Part shown: piece after piece, positions 36,617 to 45,536 of the stretch
Numbering within the stretch: the stretch's first letter is position 1
Layout: every line of letters begins with the position of its first letter
Source: Achromobacter sp. Marseille-Q4962
GTDB lineage: Bacteria; Pseudomonadota; Gammaproteobacteria; Burkholderiales; Burkholderiaceae_B
Direction of reading: 5' to 3'
NCBI RefSeq assembly: GCF_943737005.1
Contig: NZ_CALSFU010000011.1
Coordinates: 1-64,000 of the forward strand
Length of the DNA stretch: 64,000 bases
Program-made: the position numbers and the translations under genes
The notes under the pieces: generated by a model
What the model was told of the DNA's origin: nothing
Database searches by the model: none
What the model saw: the letters and a program-made list of their open reading frames with translations, nothing else

Positions 36617-37741
36617 ATGTCCCCCAAGCTTCCCAATGCCGGCGCGCTGGCCGGCTGCAAAGTGATCGACCTTTCCCGCGTGCTGGGCGGGCCGTACTGC
36701 ACGCAGATCCTGGCCGACCACGGCGCCGATGTGCTCAAGATAGAACCGCCCGGCGGCGACGAGACGCGCGGCTGGGGCCCGCCCTTCCTGGGCGAGACAG
36801 CCTCTTACTTCATCGGCGTGAACCGCAACAAGGACGGCATGACGCTGGACCTGTCCCGCCCCGAAGGGCAGGAAACGCTGCGCCGGCTGCTGGCCGGGGC
36901 CGACGTGCTGGTCGAGAACTTCAAGCCGGGCACGCTGGAGAAGTGGGGCCTGGGCTACGACACGCTGAGCCAGGCGTTTCCCCGCCTCGTCCATTGCCGC
37001 GTGAGCGGCTTCGGCGCCGACGGCCCGCTCGGCGGCCTGCCCGGCTACGATGCGTGCGCGCAGGCCATGTGCGGCCTGATGAGCGTGAACGGCGAGGCCG
37101 GCGGCGAAGCCACGCGCGTGGGGCTGCCCGTGGTGGACATGGTCACCGGGCTGAACGCCGCCGTGGCCGTACTGCTGGCGCTCAACGAGCGCCACCGCAG
37201 CGGGCTGGGCCAGTTCCTGGACATCACGCTCTACGACTGCGCGCTGTCGCTATTGCATCCGCACGCCGCCAACTACTTCTACAGCGGCAAGACGCCGGCG
37301 CGCACCGGCAACGCGCATCCCAACATCGCGCCTTACGAAACCCTGCCCACCGCCTCCGGCCCGATCTTCCTGGCCGTCGGCAACAACCGCCAGTTCGCGC
37401 TGCTGGCGCAGGCGCTGGAGGCGCCGGCGCTGGCGGCCGATCCGCGCTTCGCCTTCAACGCCGACCGGCTGCGCAACCGCGATGCGCTGCGCGCGGAGCT
37501 GTCCGCGCTGCTTGCGCGGCACGAGGCCGCCGCGCTGGCCGACAGGCTGCTGCGCCACGGCGTGCCGGCCGCCGCCGTGCAGACGGTGGACCAGGCGCTC
37601 GCCCACCCGCATACGCGCCATCGCGGCATGGTGCTCGAGCAAGGCGAATACCGCGGCGTGGGCTCGCCCATCAAGCTCTCGCGCACGCCGGCCACGCTGC
37701 GCAAGCTGCCGCCCGAGCTCGCCCCGCCCGCCGAAACCTGA
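36617..37741 (+). CDS. CaiB/BaiF class III CoA-transferase
   Basis: A 374-residue formyl-CoA-transferase-like protein. VIDLSRVLGGPYCTQILADHGADVLKIEPPGGDETR is the N-terminal CoA-binding block, LVENFKPGTLEKWG and the aspartate in YDACAQAM (catalytic Asp, about 145) follow. It moves CoA between carboxylic acids without ATP. It lies 13 bp after the Bug gene and probably activates the acid imported by it, which the AidB-like dehydrogenase then oxidises. A hairpin terminator and the IS element follow. Confidence 0.9.
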   Translation: MSPKLPNAGALAGCKVIDLSRVLGGPYCTQILADHGADVLKIEPPGGDETRGWGPPFLGETASYFIGVNRNKDGMTLDLSRPEGQETLRRLLAGADVLVENFKPGTLEKWGLGYDTLSQAFPRLVHCRVSGFGADGPLGGLPGYDACAQAMCGLMSVNGEAGGEATRVGLPVVDMVTGLNAAVAVLLALNERHRSGLGQFLDITLYDCALSLLHPHAANYFYSGKTPARTGNAHPNIAPYETLPTASGPIFLAVGNNRQFALLAQALEAPALAADPRFAFNADRLRNRDALRAELSALLARHEAAALADRLLRHGVPAAAVQTVDQALAHPHTRHRGMVLEQGEYRGVGSPIKLSRTPATLRKLPPELAPPAET

Positions 37742-37768
37742 ACGCGCGTTCCGCGACGCCGCCCTGCC

Positions 37769-37786
37769 GCCCGGCAACCGCCGGGC
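37769..37786 (+). terminator. Hairpin terminator after the CoA-transferase gene
   Basis: GCCCGGC (37769-37775) pairs with GCCGGGC (37780-37786) across AACC, followed by TTAAT. The left end of the insertion sequence begins within 10 bp of this hairpin. Confidence 0.6.
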
Positions 37787-37859
37787 TTAATGAGATGGTC
37801 AGCCCGATCCCCACGAAGCGGTACGCTGAGTGGGGATTGTTCTTTCTGGGAGACCTCTC

Positions 37860-38696
37860 ATGAACACCGTCACGCTGATTGGTATCGATCTGGGCAAGCA
37901 TAGCTTCCATCTGCACGGGCAGGATGAGGACGGCAGGATGGTGTTTCGCAAGAAGTGCTCGCGCCAGCAGTTGTTCACGCTGCTCGGTAACACGCCGCGC
38001 AGCACGGTGGTGATGGAGGCCTGTGCGGGCGCACACTGGATGGCGCGCCGCATCGAGACGTTGGGTCACCAGGCCAAGCTGATCTCGCCCCAGTTTGTGC
38101 GCCCCTTTGTGCAGGGCAACAAGAACGACTTCGCCGATGCGCAGGCGATCTGCGAAGCCGCCTCGCGTCCAAGCATGCGGTTCGTGAGCGTTCGCAACGA
38201 GGCCCAGCAGACCGTCTCGGCGCTGCACCGTGTACGGGAGTCGCTGGTACGCGAGCGCACGGGCGTGATCAACCAGCTTCACGCCTTTTTGCTGGAGTTC
38301 GGCATCAGCCTACCCCGTGGCCAGGCAATCATCCGGCGCCTGCCGGCGGTGCTGGCCGAGCATGAGCTGCCGCCCCGGTTGGTGGCACTGCTTGAACGGC
38401 TGCAAACCCATTTCAAGTATCTGGACGAGCAAATCGCCCAGATCGAGCGCGAGTTGTGCCAGCAACTGCGCGAGGATGAACGCAGCCAGCGGCTGCTGGT
38501 GCAGGGTGCACGAGCGATCATGCAACGCGTCGAGCAGCGCACGGACCGGCTGGGCATCTGGGTGCGCGAGCTGCTGGCAAGGCGCCACTCGAACCTGGTG
38601 GCCTGTGCGCTGGCCAATAAATTGGCGAGGATAGCCTGGGCCATCCTCGCCAACGGAACGAACTACCGAAGTCAGCAGGCTGTAGCAGCAGCCTGA
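37860..38696 (+). pseudogene. IS110-family transposase with an internal in-frame deletion
   Basis: 278 codons versus about 340-350 in full-length relatives. The N-terminal DEDD (RuvC-like) domain is intact: D10 in GIDLGKHSFH, E53 in VVMEACAGAH, and D90/D93 in NKNDFADAQAICEA. Residues about 205-213 (EDERSQRLL) run directly into LVQGARAIMQR. The expected transposase_20 segment (an IPxxGPxTA start, the HSTGG-type serine block and LLGISKRGD-type residues) is missing. The frame is still open to a normal C-terminus (RRHSNLVACALANKLARIAW). The product should be inactive because the catalytic serine domain is gone. The start follows a CTGGGAGACC ribosome site. Confidence 0.85.
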
Positions 38697-38932
38697 GCTT
38701 CATCACCGTTTTACGCTGTCACTTCCTGGTTTTGCGACGCGAGTACGTGAAGACATAAACGGCTCAACGGCCTGGCAAAAAACCTGGCAAAGAATCCAGC
38801 ACCTAGATGCTGAGGGCTTTTTTGAGGTTTGCCGGGCGCCACTCTCATCATGGAGCGGGGGACCTGTCCCCAACCGACTCCGAATAGATTTGAGCAAGCC
38901 CAATTTACGCCAACACGAACTTGCTTGCAAAA
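38697..38932 (+). ncRNA. Candidate bridge/seek RNA region in the right end of the IS element
   Basis: 236 bp between the transposase stop and the right inverted repeat, with no gene. In IS1111-group elements this right end encodes the guide RNA that pairs with donor and target DNA. Visible structure includes a direct repeat of CCTGGCAAA, T-rich tracts and a GGGGAC/GTCCCC hairpin (38858-38871). The RNA boundaries and loops cannot be fixed by eye. Confidence 0.4.
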
Positions 38933-38946
38933 ATCGGGCTGACCAT

Positions 38947-39131
38947 AGATTCTTTGCCCGTTGTCCGGTGCCGCGGCAGCCACGGGCGGAGTCCGGACCA
39001 CACGCCCCCCGTCGCGGGGCACAACATTTGGTTGCACCGCCTTGCAGCGCCGGCACGCCGGCCGCCTTAGACTTTTCCGCATGCGCCACGCGAGCGCGAG
39101 TTCCAGCAATCAAGCGGAAAGAGGAGAGACG
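38947..39131 (+). other. Leader region upstream of the APC permease gene
   Basis: 185 bp between the IS right end and the permease start. No gene is seen. Together with the IS right end it makes a 435-bp stretch without an intact coding gene. It must hold the permease promoter unless that was displaced by the IS; no convincing -35/-10 pair was found. GGAGAG precedes the ATG. Confidence 0.6.
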
Positions 39132-40535
39132 ATGGCTGAGACATCCCCCCGGAACCCGGCAACGCACGACGCGCCGCTCAAGCGGGTCATGGGCCCCAAG
39201 CTCCTGCTGCTCTTTATCGTGGGCGACATACTGGGCACCGGCGTCTATGCGCTGACGGGCCAGGTGGCCAAGGAAGTCGGCGGCGCCGCCTGGCTGCCCT
39301 TTCTGGTGGCGTTCGCGGTGGCGCTGCTGACCGCGCTGTCCTACCTCGAGCTGGTCACCAAGTATCCCAAGGCCGCGGGCGCGGCGCTGTACGTGCACAA
39401 GGCCTTCGGCCTGCATTTCCTGACCTTCATTGTGTGCTTCACGGTGATGTGTTCGGGGCTGACCTCGGCGGCCACGGCCTCGCAGGCCTTCGCCGCCAAC
39501 CTGTTCGCGGCCATGGGCATCGAGGCCGAGAAGGGGTGGATCACGGCGGGCGCGCTGGGCTTCATGCTGCTCGTCATGCTGGTGAACCTGCGCGGCGCCT
39601 CGGAAAGCGTGCGCGCCAATGTGGTGCTCACCCTCATCGAGCTTTCCGGCCTGCTGATGGTCATCCTGCTGGGCTTCTACGCCATCGCGGGCGGCCAGGC
39701 CGATTTCTCGCGCGTGGTGGCCTTCGACACGCCCGAGGACAAGAGCGTGTTCCTGGCGGTCACCTCGGCGACCGCGCTGGCCTTTTTCGCCATGGTGGGT
39801 TTCGAGGACTCGGTCAACATGGCCGAGGAAACGCACGACCCGCACCGCATCTTCCCCAAGGTCATGCTGACCGGGCTCGGGCTGACGGCGCTCATCTACG
39901 TGCTGGTGTCGGTCTGCGCCGTGGCGCTGGTGCCCGTGGGCGAGCTGGCGCAGAGCGCCACGCCGCTGGTGCTCGTGGTCAAGCGCGCCGCGCCCGGCCT
40001 GCCGGTGGAATACATCATGCCCATCATCTCCATGTTCGCGGTGGCCAACTCCGCCCTCATCAACATGATGATGGCCAGCCGGCTGCTGTATGGCATGTCG
40101 CGCCAGGGCGTGCTGCCCGCCTTCCTGGCCCACGTGCACCGCCGCAACCACACGCCCTGGAGCGCCATTCTCTTCACCACGGCGCTGGCCTTCGGCATGA
40201 TCGTCCTGGTGTCGCTGTCGGACTCCGAGGCCATCCGCGCCCTGGGCGGCACCACCGCGCTGCTACTGCTGGGCGTGTTCGCCTTCGTCAACGTGGCCGT
40301 CCTGGTGCTGCGCCGCGAGCGGGTGCCGCACGAGCACTTCCGCATCAACAGCGTCACGCCCTGGCTGGGCGCGGCGGCCTGCCTGTTCCTGGTCACGCCG
40401 CTGACCGGGCGCGACGTCATCCAGTACCAGGTGGCCGGCTGGCTGCTGCTGCTGGGCGTGGCGATGTGGGGCGTGACCTGGCTGGCGCGCCGCCGCGAAG
40501 CCTCGATGGAGCTGGACCCCGCCGACCTCGAGTAA
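39132..40535 (+). CDS. APC-superfamily amino acid permease
   Basis: A 467-residue transporter with about 12 membrane helices. The helix 1 motif FIVGDILGTGVYALTG is the unwound substrate-binding segment of the family, and FFAMVGFEDSVNMAEE is the helix 6 equivalent. It imports an amino acid or related amine; specificity is unknown. ATG 39132 follows GAGGAGAGAC. A gamma-glutamyltransferase gene converges downstream, but no operon link exists. Confidence 0.88.
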   Translation: MAETSPRNPATHDAPLKRVMGPKLLLLFIVGDILGTGVYALTGQVAKEVGGAAWLPFLVAFAVALLTALSYLELVTKYPKAAGAALYVHKAFGLHFLTFIVCFTVMCSGLTSAATASQAFAANLFAAMGIEAEKGWITAGALGFMLLVMLVNLRGASESVRANVVLTLIELSGLLMVILLGFYAIAGGQADFSRVVAFDTPEDKSVFLAVTSATALAFFAMVGFEDSVNMAEETHDPHRIFPKVMLTGLGLTALIYVLVSVCAVALVPVGELAQSATPLVLVVKRAAPGLPVEYIMPIISMFAVANSALINMMMASRLLYGMSRQGVLPAFLAHVHRRNHTPWSAILFTTALAFGMIVLVSLSDSEAIRALGGTTALLLLGVFAFVNVAVLVLRRERVPHEHFRINSVTPWLGAAACLFLVTPLTGRDVIQYQVAGWLLLLGVAMWGVTWLARRREASMELDPADLE

Positions 40536-40569
40536 AGACCGCGGGGCCGGGCGCCAGGGTGAACACGCC

Positions 40570-42315
40570 CTAGCCGCCCAGCGCCTGGCCTTCGCGGCGC
40601 GGATCGGCGCCGCCCTGCAGCCCGCCGTCGATGACGATGCCGTGCAGGCCGCTGGGAAAATCCATGAGGCGCACCGGATGCCCCATGCGCTCGAGCGCGG
40701 GCGCCAGCGCCTCCAGCGGGGTGCCTTTTTCGAGTTCGGTTTCCTTGTTGCGGCTGCCCATGTTGGGCAGCGAGATGGCCTGCTGGATGTCCAGCCCCCA
40801 GTCGAGCACGCCGACCAGCGTTTTGGCCACGTAATTGATGATGGCGCTGCCCCCGGGCGACCCCACCACCATGTAGGGCTTGCCATCGCGCAGTACGATC
40901 ATGGGCGACATGGCGCTGCGCGGCCGCTTGCCGGGCTCGATGCGGTTGGCCACCAGGCGGCCTTCGGGATCTTGGAACGACGAGGAGAAATCCGTCATCT
41001 CGTTGTTGAGCAGGAATCCGCGCACGAAGATCTTGCTGCCGAACTCGTTCTCGATGGTGGTCGTCATGCTGAGCGCGTTGCCCTGCGCGTCCACCACGGC
41101 CAGATGGCTGGTGGACGGCATCTCGATGGCGTCGTCCCGGCCCAGCGACAGCAGCGTGCCCTCCGGGTCGCCGGGCAGCGCCACCTTCATGCTGCGGTCG
41201 GGCCGGATGAGCGCGCCGCGCGCGCGCAGATAGGCGGGATCGAGCAAGGCGCGCACCGGCACGCGCACGAAATCCGGATCGCCCACGTAGAAATCGCGGT
41301 CGGCGAACGCCAGCCGGCCCGCCTCCGAGAAGTAATGCACGGCCTCCAGGCTTTCCGGCGGGTAGCTGCCCATGGGGTACTGCTCAAGTTCGCCCAGGAT
41401 CTGCAACACCGCCAGCGGACCGCTGCTGGGCGGCCCCATGCCGCACAGCGTGTAGCCGCGGTAGCCGCCGCAGACCGGCTCGCGCTTGAGCGCGCGGTAG
41501 CCGGCCAGATCCTGCAGGCTGAGGTCGCCCGGGCTGGGGTGCGCATGCACGGCGGCCACGACGTCGCGCGCGATGTCTCCCGTGTAGAACGCGTCCGCGC
41601 CATGCGCCGCGATTGCGCGCAGCGTGCGCGCGAAATCCGGGTTCTTCAGCACATGCCCCACCGGCCAGGGCGCGCCGTCCGGCGCATAGAAGTAGGCGGC
41701 CGCGGCCTCCTGCCGGCGCAGGGCCTTGTTGCCCGCCAGCAGCGCATGCAAGCGCGGCGATACCGCAAAGCCCCGTTCGGCCAGACGGATGGCGGGCTGG
41801 AACAGTTCGCGCCACGGCAGCCGGCCGTGCTCGCGGTGGGCCAGTTCCAGGCCGCGCAGCAAGCCCGGCACGGCCACCGCCATGCCGTTATTGACCGCTT
41901 GGGAAAAAGGCATGGGCTTGCCGTCTTTCAGGAAACGGTCGGGCCGCGCGGCGGCGGGCGCCGTTTCGCGCGCGTCGTAGGTTTCGATGCGGCCGTCGCG
42001 CGCGGAGTACGTCACCAGGAACGCGCCGCCGCCTATGCCGGAAGACTGCGGCTCCACCAGGTTCAGCACCAGCTGCGCGGCGATGGCGGCGTCCACCGCG
42101 CTGCCGCCCTTGCGCAGCATCTCCCGGCCCGCGGCCGAGGCATGGGGATTGGCGGACACCATCATGAAATGCGGCGCGCGCACGAGCGGGCGCTCGGCCA
42201 GCCCGGTGGCCGCCTCGGGATTGCGGTCTTCGGCGGCGACCGGGCCGCGGGCCTGCGCCGCGGGCAGCATGGACAGGCAAAGCAGGGCCGCGGCGGCGGC
42301 TTGGCGGACACGCAT
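40570..42315 (-). CDS. ggt: Gamma-glutamyltransferase, periplasmic
   Basis: A 581-residue Ntn-hydrolase precursor with a signal peptide (1-22, MRVRQAAAAALLCLSMLPAAQA). VEPQSSGIGGGAFLVTY is the substrate region, and autoprocessing is expected before T402 in PSTSHLAVVDAQG, giving large and small subunits. PGGSAIINYVAKTLVGVLDW near the C-terminus is also typical. It breaks down glutathione and gamma-glutamyl compounds in the periplasm. ATG 42315 is chosen from GGGAGAC five bases upstream and the signal peptide. It is divergent from a LysR gene 110 bp away. Confidence 0.93.
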   Translation of the reverse strand: MRVRQAAAAALLCLSMLPAAQARGPVAAEDRNPEAATGLAERPLVRAPHFMMVSANPHASAAGREMLRKGGSAVDAAIAAQLVLNLVEPQSSGIGGGAFLVTYSARDGRIETYDARETAPAAARPDRFLKDGKPMPFSQAVNNGMAVAVPGLLRGLELAHREHGRLPWRELFQPAIRLAERGFAVSPRLHALLAGNKALRRQEAAAAYFYAPDGAPWPVGHVLKNPDFARTLRAIAAHGADAFYTGDIARDVVAAVHAHPSPGDLSLQDLAGYRALKREPVCGGYRGYTLCGMGPPSSGPLAVLQILGELEQYPMGSYPPESLEAVHYFSEAGRLAFADRDFYVGDPDFVRVPVRALLDPAYLRARGALIRPDRSMKVALPGDPEGTLLSLGRDDAIEMPSTSHLAVVDAQGNALSMTTTIENEFGSKIFVRGFLLNNEMTDFSSSFQDPEGRLVANRIEPGKRPRSAMSPMIVLRDGKPYMVVGSPGGSAIINYVAKTLVGVLDWGLDIQQAISLPNMGSRNKETELEKGTPLEALAPALERMGHPVRLMDFPSGLHGIVIDGGLQGGADPRREGQALGG

Positions 42316-42425
42316 GACAGTCTCCCTCGGGCATTGCGGCAAGCGGCCATCATAGTCAAGAGCGCCCGCCCCCGCCTGACATTGATCCTAAAATCGCCGT
42401 TTCACTTCCGTACCGAGTCCAGCCC

Positions 42426-43322
42426 ATGCGCCTGCGCCACATCGAGATCTTCGAAGCGATCCGCCGCACCGGCTCGCTGACCGAGGCGGCCGCCGCCCTG
42501 CACATTTCGCAGCCCGCCGCCAGCAAGCTGCTGGCCCATGCCGAGGCCCAGCTCGGATTCAAGCTGTTCGAGCGCGTGAAGGGGCGCCTGGTGGCCACGC
42601 GCGAGGCGGAAATCCTGTCGCCCGAAGTGGCCCGGCTGCACCAGGACCTGAGCAGCGTGCGCAGGCTGGCCGCCAGCCTGCGCGACAGCCCCAACGGCCA
42701 CCTGCGCCTGGGCTGCGCGCCGGCGCTCGGCCTGGGGCTGCTGCCGGAGGTAGTGCGCGCCAGCCGCGACGCGCAGCCAGGCATCACCTTCGACATCCAC
42801 ACCCATCACAGCGCGGAGCTGGTGCAGGGGCTGCTCACGCGCGAGCTCGACCTCGCCATCACGTTCGACAGCAACGACTACGCCGGCCTGACCCGCATCG
42901 GGCTGGGCCACACCGAGCTCGTGCACCTGAGCCGCCAGACGGACGCGGGCCCGCTGCGCCTGCAGGACTTGCCGCACTCGGCCACGCTGATCCTGCTGGA
43001 CGCGCGCGACGCCTCCGGCGCGCTGCTGCAGATGGCGCTCGACGCCCAGGGCCTGGACCCGCAGGCCGCCATCCGGGTGCAGACGCATTACGTGGCCTGC
43101 GCGCTGGTGGACGCGGGCTGCGGCGACGCCATCGTGGACGCCATCACCGCCCAGGCCATGCTGCGGCCCGGCATGGGCCTGCGCCGCCTGGATCCGGCGC
43201 TGCGCGTGCCCATCAGCATCATGGTGCGCAACCAGGATCCCCTGTCCGGCCTGCACCGCGAGCTCATCGAACGCCTGCGCTCGGCCTGCGAGGCGCGGTT
43301 GGCCGAGGTGATGGGCGCATAG
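42426..43322 (+). CDS. LysR-family [15 protein letters not shown] regulator
   Basis: A 298-residue regulator with MRLRHIEIFEAIRRTGSLTEAAAALHISQPAASKLLAHAE at the N-terminus and a substrate domain. Its HIEIFEAI start and the DxHT..SAELVQGLL region resemble the CysB-unrelated NocR/OccR-type amino-acid regulators. It lies divergent to ggt, so glutathione or gamma-glutamyl metabolism is a possible target; the convergent Bug gene is another. ATG 42426 has no strong ribosome site. Confidence 0.88.
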   Translation: MRLRHIEIFEAIRRTGSLTEAAAALHISQPAASKLLAHAEAQLGFKLFERVKGRLVATREAEILSPEVARLHQDLSSVRRLAASLRDSPNGHLRLGCAPALGLGLLPEVVRASRDAQPGITFDIHTHHSAELVQGLLTRELDLAITFDSNDYAGLTRIGLGHTELVHLSRQTDAGPLRLQDLPHSATLILLDARDASGALLQMALDAQGLDPQAAIRVQTHYVACALVDAGCGDAIVDAITAQAMLRPGMGLRRLDPALRVPISIMVRNQDPLSGLHRELIERLRSACEARLAEVMGA

Positions 43323-43330
43323 GCGCCCCC

Positions 43331-43358
43331 GAAAAAAGACCCGCCACGCGGGCGGGTC
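43331..43358 (-). terminator. Rho-independent terminator for the minus-strand Bug gene
   Basis: GACCCGCC (43338-43345) pairs with GGCGGGTC (43351-43358), loop ACGCG. The adjoining GAAAAAA (43331-43337) becomes a U-tract when read on the minus strand, so it serves the Bug receptor gene. Confidence 0.85.
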
Positions 43359-43383
43359 CGGAGCCGTCAGGCGGGAAGCGTCA

Positions 43384-44376
43384 TCAATCGAGCTTGATGT
43401 TCTGCTTCTTCACCACGTCCTTGGCCCAGTCGTACTGTTCCTTGATTTCCTTGGCGAACTCTTCCGGCGTGTTGCCCGAGGGCGCCGAGCCCTGCTCGTC
43501 GAGCGCCTTGATGACCTTGGGGTCCTTCAGGGCGACCACGGCGGCGTCGCGCAGCTTGTTCACGACTTCCATGGGCGTGCCCTTGGGGGCCAGCAGGCCA
43601 TACCACACCGGCTGGTTCAGCACCGGATAGCCGGCTTCCTTGAAGGTGGGCACGTCCTTGATGGAATCGATGCGCTGGGGCCAGGCGATGGCCATGGCGC
43701 GCAGCTTGCCGGCCTGGATCTGCGGCATCGACGAGGGCAGGTTGTCGAACAGGATTTCGATCTGGCCGCCCACGGCGTCGGCCACGGCCGGGCCCGAACC
43801 CTTATAGGGCACGTGCACGATGTCGGTGCCGGTGGCCATCTTGAACGATTCGCCCATCAGGTGCAGCACGCCGCAGGTGCCCGAGCTGCCGTACGAGTAC
43901 TTGCCCGGGTTCTTCTTGAGCTCTTCGAGGAAGCCCTTGAAGTCCTTGGCGGGGAACTTGGGATTCACGGCCACCACGTTGGCGGTGTTCGCGAAGTTGG
44001 TGACCGGCTGGAAGTCCTTGATGGGATCGTAGGGCAGGTCGTTGGGGCGGCAGGCCGGGTTCACGGCCATGGTGGACACCGTGGCGATAGACAGCGTATA
44101 GCCGTCGGCGTCGGCGCGCGCGGCTTCGGCAGCGCCGATGGCGCCGCCCGCGCCGCCCTTGTTCTCCACGACCATGGGCTGGCCCAGCTCCTGGCTCATG
44201 CGCTGCGTGACCAGGCGCGCGATGATGTCGGTGGAGCCGCCCGGCGCGAACGGCACGATGACGCGGATGGGCTTGCTCGGGTACTTGTCGGCGGCGTGAG
44301 CGGCCGTGGCGCCCAGCAGGCTGGCGGCGCCGGTGGCCAGCGCGATAGCCGCGGCCAGGGAGCGGATTTTGATCAT
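43384..44376 (-). CDS. Bug-family (TctC) periplasmic binding protein
   Basis: A 330-residue receptor. The signal peptide (1-28) ends in ATAAHAADKYP; YPSKPIRVIVPFAPGGSTDIIAR, GAAEAARADADGYTLSI and HVPYKGSGPAVADAVGGQ are family blocks. The C-terminus EFAKEIKEQYDWAKDVVKKQNIKLD is typical. Start 44376 follows an AGGAGGAAGC ribosome site (minus strand); the frame is open for 35 further codons. It stands alone between a LysR gene and a divergent AEC permease gene. Confidence 0.92.
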   Translation of the reverse strand: MIKIRSLAAAIALATGAASLLGATAAHAADKYPSKPIRVIVPFAPGGSTDIIARLVTQRMSQELGQPMVVENKGGAGGAIGAAEAARADADGYTLSIATVSTMAVNPACRPNDLPYDPIKDFQPVTNFANTANVVAVNPKFPAKDFKGFLEELKKNPGKYSYGSSGTCGVLHLMGESFKMATGTDIVHVPYKGSGPAVADAVGGQIEILFDNLPSSMPQIQAGKLRAMAIAWPQRIDSIKDVPTFKEAGYPVLNQPVWYGLLAPKGTPMEVVNKLRDAAVVALKDPKVIKALDEQGSAPSGNTPEEFAKEIKEQYDWAKDVVKKQNIKLD

Positions 44377-44615
44377 TGGTGTGCTTCCTCCTAGTTGCGA
44401 ACCCGTGCGGGACGGGACCGTCGTGTGTTGCATCCGCCTGTGGACGGATATGCAGATAACGGCGCGGGCGCTTTTGCGCATGGCAGGGACCGCCAGGCTG
44501 TTTTCGAGTTGCTTGTGGCAGACGCGCCCGCCAGAATGACGGAGAATAGCAGCAAATGCTTACACTCGCATAGGCCGCCAGCCGGCCGCGCGCCCCTCGC
44601 CAAGACAACGGATCC

Positions 44616-45512
44616 ATGTCGGTCGCACTCCTGGTTTTCCCTGATTTTCTGCTCGTCGCCCTGGGCTGGTCGCTGCGCCACAAACTCGGATTCTCGCGGG
44701 AATTCTTCGCCGGCATGGAACGGCTGGTGTATTTCGTGCTGTTTCCCGCGCTGCTCTTTCAGTCCATCCTGCGCACGCCGATCTCGGCCGGCAACGCCGC
44801 CCTGCTGCTGCAGGCCACGGCGGCGGTCATCTGGTCGGGCGTGGCGCTGGCCTGGCTGGCGGGGCCGGTGCTGCGCCCCGCGCCGATCGGCCTGGCCTCG
44901 TCGGCGCAATGCGGCTACCGCTTCAACACGTACATCGGCCTGGCGCTGGCGGCCAGCCTCGGCGGCACGCAGGGCCAGACCGTGATGGCGCTGATCGTGG
45001 GCTTTGCCGTGCCCATGGCGAACCTGGCCGCGGTCTACGGGCTGGCCCGCCACAACGGCGGCAGCCTGCTGCGCGAGCTGGCGCGCAATCCGCTCCTGGT
45101 TTCCACCCTGGCCGGCCTGGCCTGCAACCTGGCCGGGCTGCACCTGCCCGCGCCCATCGACACCGTGCTGGGCCGGCTGGGCGCGGCCGCCATCGCGCTG
45201 GGCATCATCTGCGTGGGCGCGAGCCTGTCGTGGGAAGGAGGAAAGGGCCATGGCAGGCTGATCGCCTGGATGCTGGCCGTGAAGCTGCTGGCGCTGCCGC
45301 TCGTGGCGCTGGCCGTGGCGCGCCTGCTGGGGCTGGCGTCCCTGGAGTCGCGCATGCTGCTGCTCTTCGCCGCCCTGCCCACCGCCTCGGCCGCCTACGT
45401 GCTGGCGATGCGCATGGGCGGCGACGGCCGGATGGTGGCGGTGCTGATCTCGCTGGGAACCCTGTTCTCGGCGCTGACCATTCCGCTCTGGCTGCTGGCG
45501 GCGGGCGCCTGA
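44616..45512 (+). CDS. AEC-family (auxin efflux carrier-like) permease
   Basis: A 298-residue membrane protein with about ten hydrophobic helices. The pattern (N-terminal LLVFPDFLLVALGW, FRFNTYIGLALA and the C-terminal PTASAAYVLAMRMGGD motif) is that of the MdcF/YfdV type. These proteins carry malonate, malate or other organic acids. The 239-bp gap to the divergent Bug gene holds both promoters; no other gene is visible. Confidence 0.87.
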   Translation: MSVALLVFPDFLLVALGWSLRHKLGFSREFFAGMERLVYFVLFPALLFQSILRTPISAGNAALLLQATAAVIWSGVALAWLAGPVLRPAPIGLASSAQCGYRFNTYIGLALAASLGGTQGQTVMALIVGFAVPMANLAAVYGLARHNGGSLLRELARNPLLVSTLAGLACNLAGLHLPAPIDTVLGRLGAAAIALGIICVGASLSWEGGKGHGRLIAWMLAVKLLALPLVALAVARLLGLASLESRMLLLFAALPTASAAYVLAMRMGGDGRMVAVLISLGTLFSALTIPLWLLAAGA

Positions 45513-45536
45513 ACGCCCCCGCCGCCCGGAACGCCC

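Larger units (their letters stand above)
37795..38946 (+). mobile_element. IS110-family element of the IS1111 subgroup, internally deleted
   Basis: About 1.15 kb. The limits are given by a perfect 14-bp inverted repeat: ATGGTCAGCCCGAT (37795-37808) and ATCGGGCTGACCAT (38933-38946). Subterminal inverted repeats, a short left non-coding end (about 50 bp) and a long right non-coding end (about 235 bp) are the IS1111 layout. The real ends lie a few bases outside the repeats. Its transposase gene lacks an internal block. No target duplication is expected in this family and none was seen. Confidence 0.85.

Noticed and set aside
37860-38696. Frameshifted transposase
   Set aside because: The reading frame is continuous from start to stop. 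The defect is a missing block in the middle, not a frameshift.
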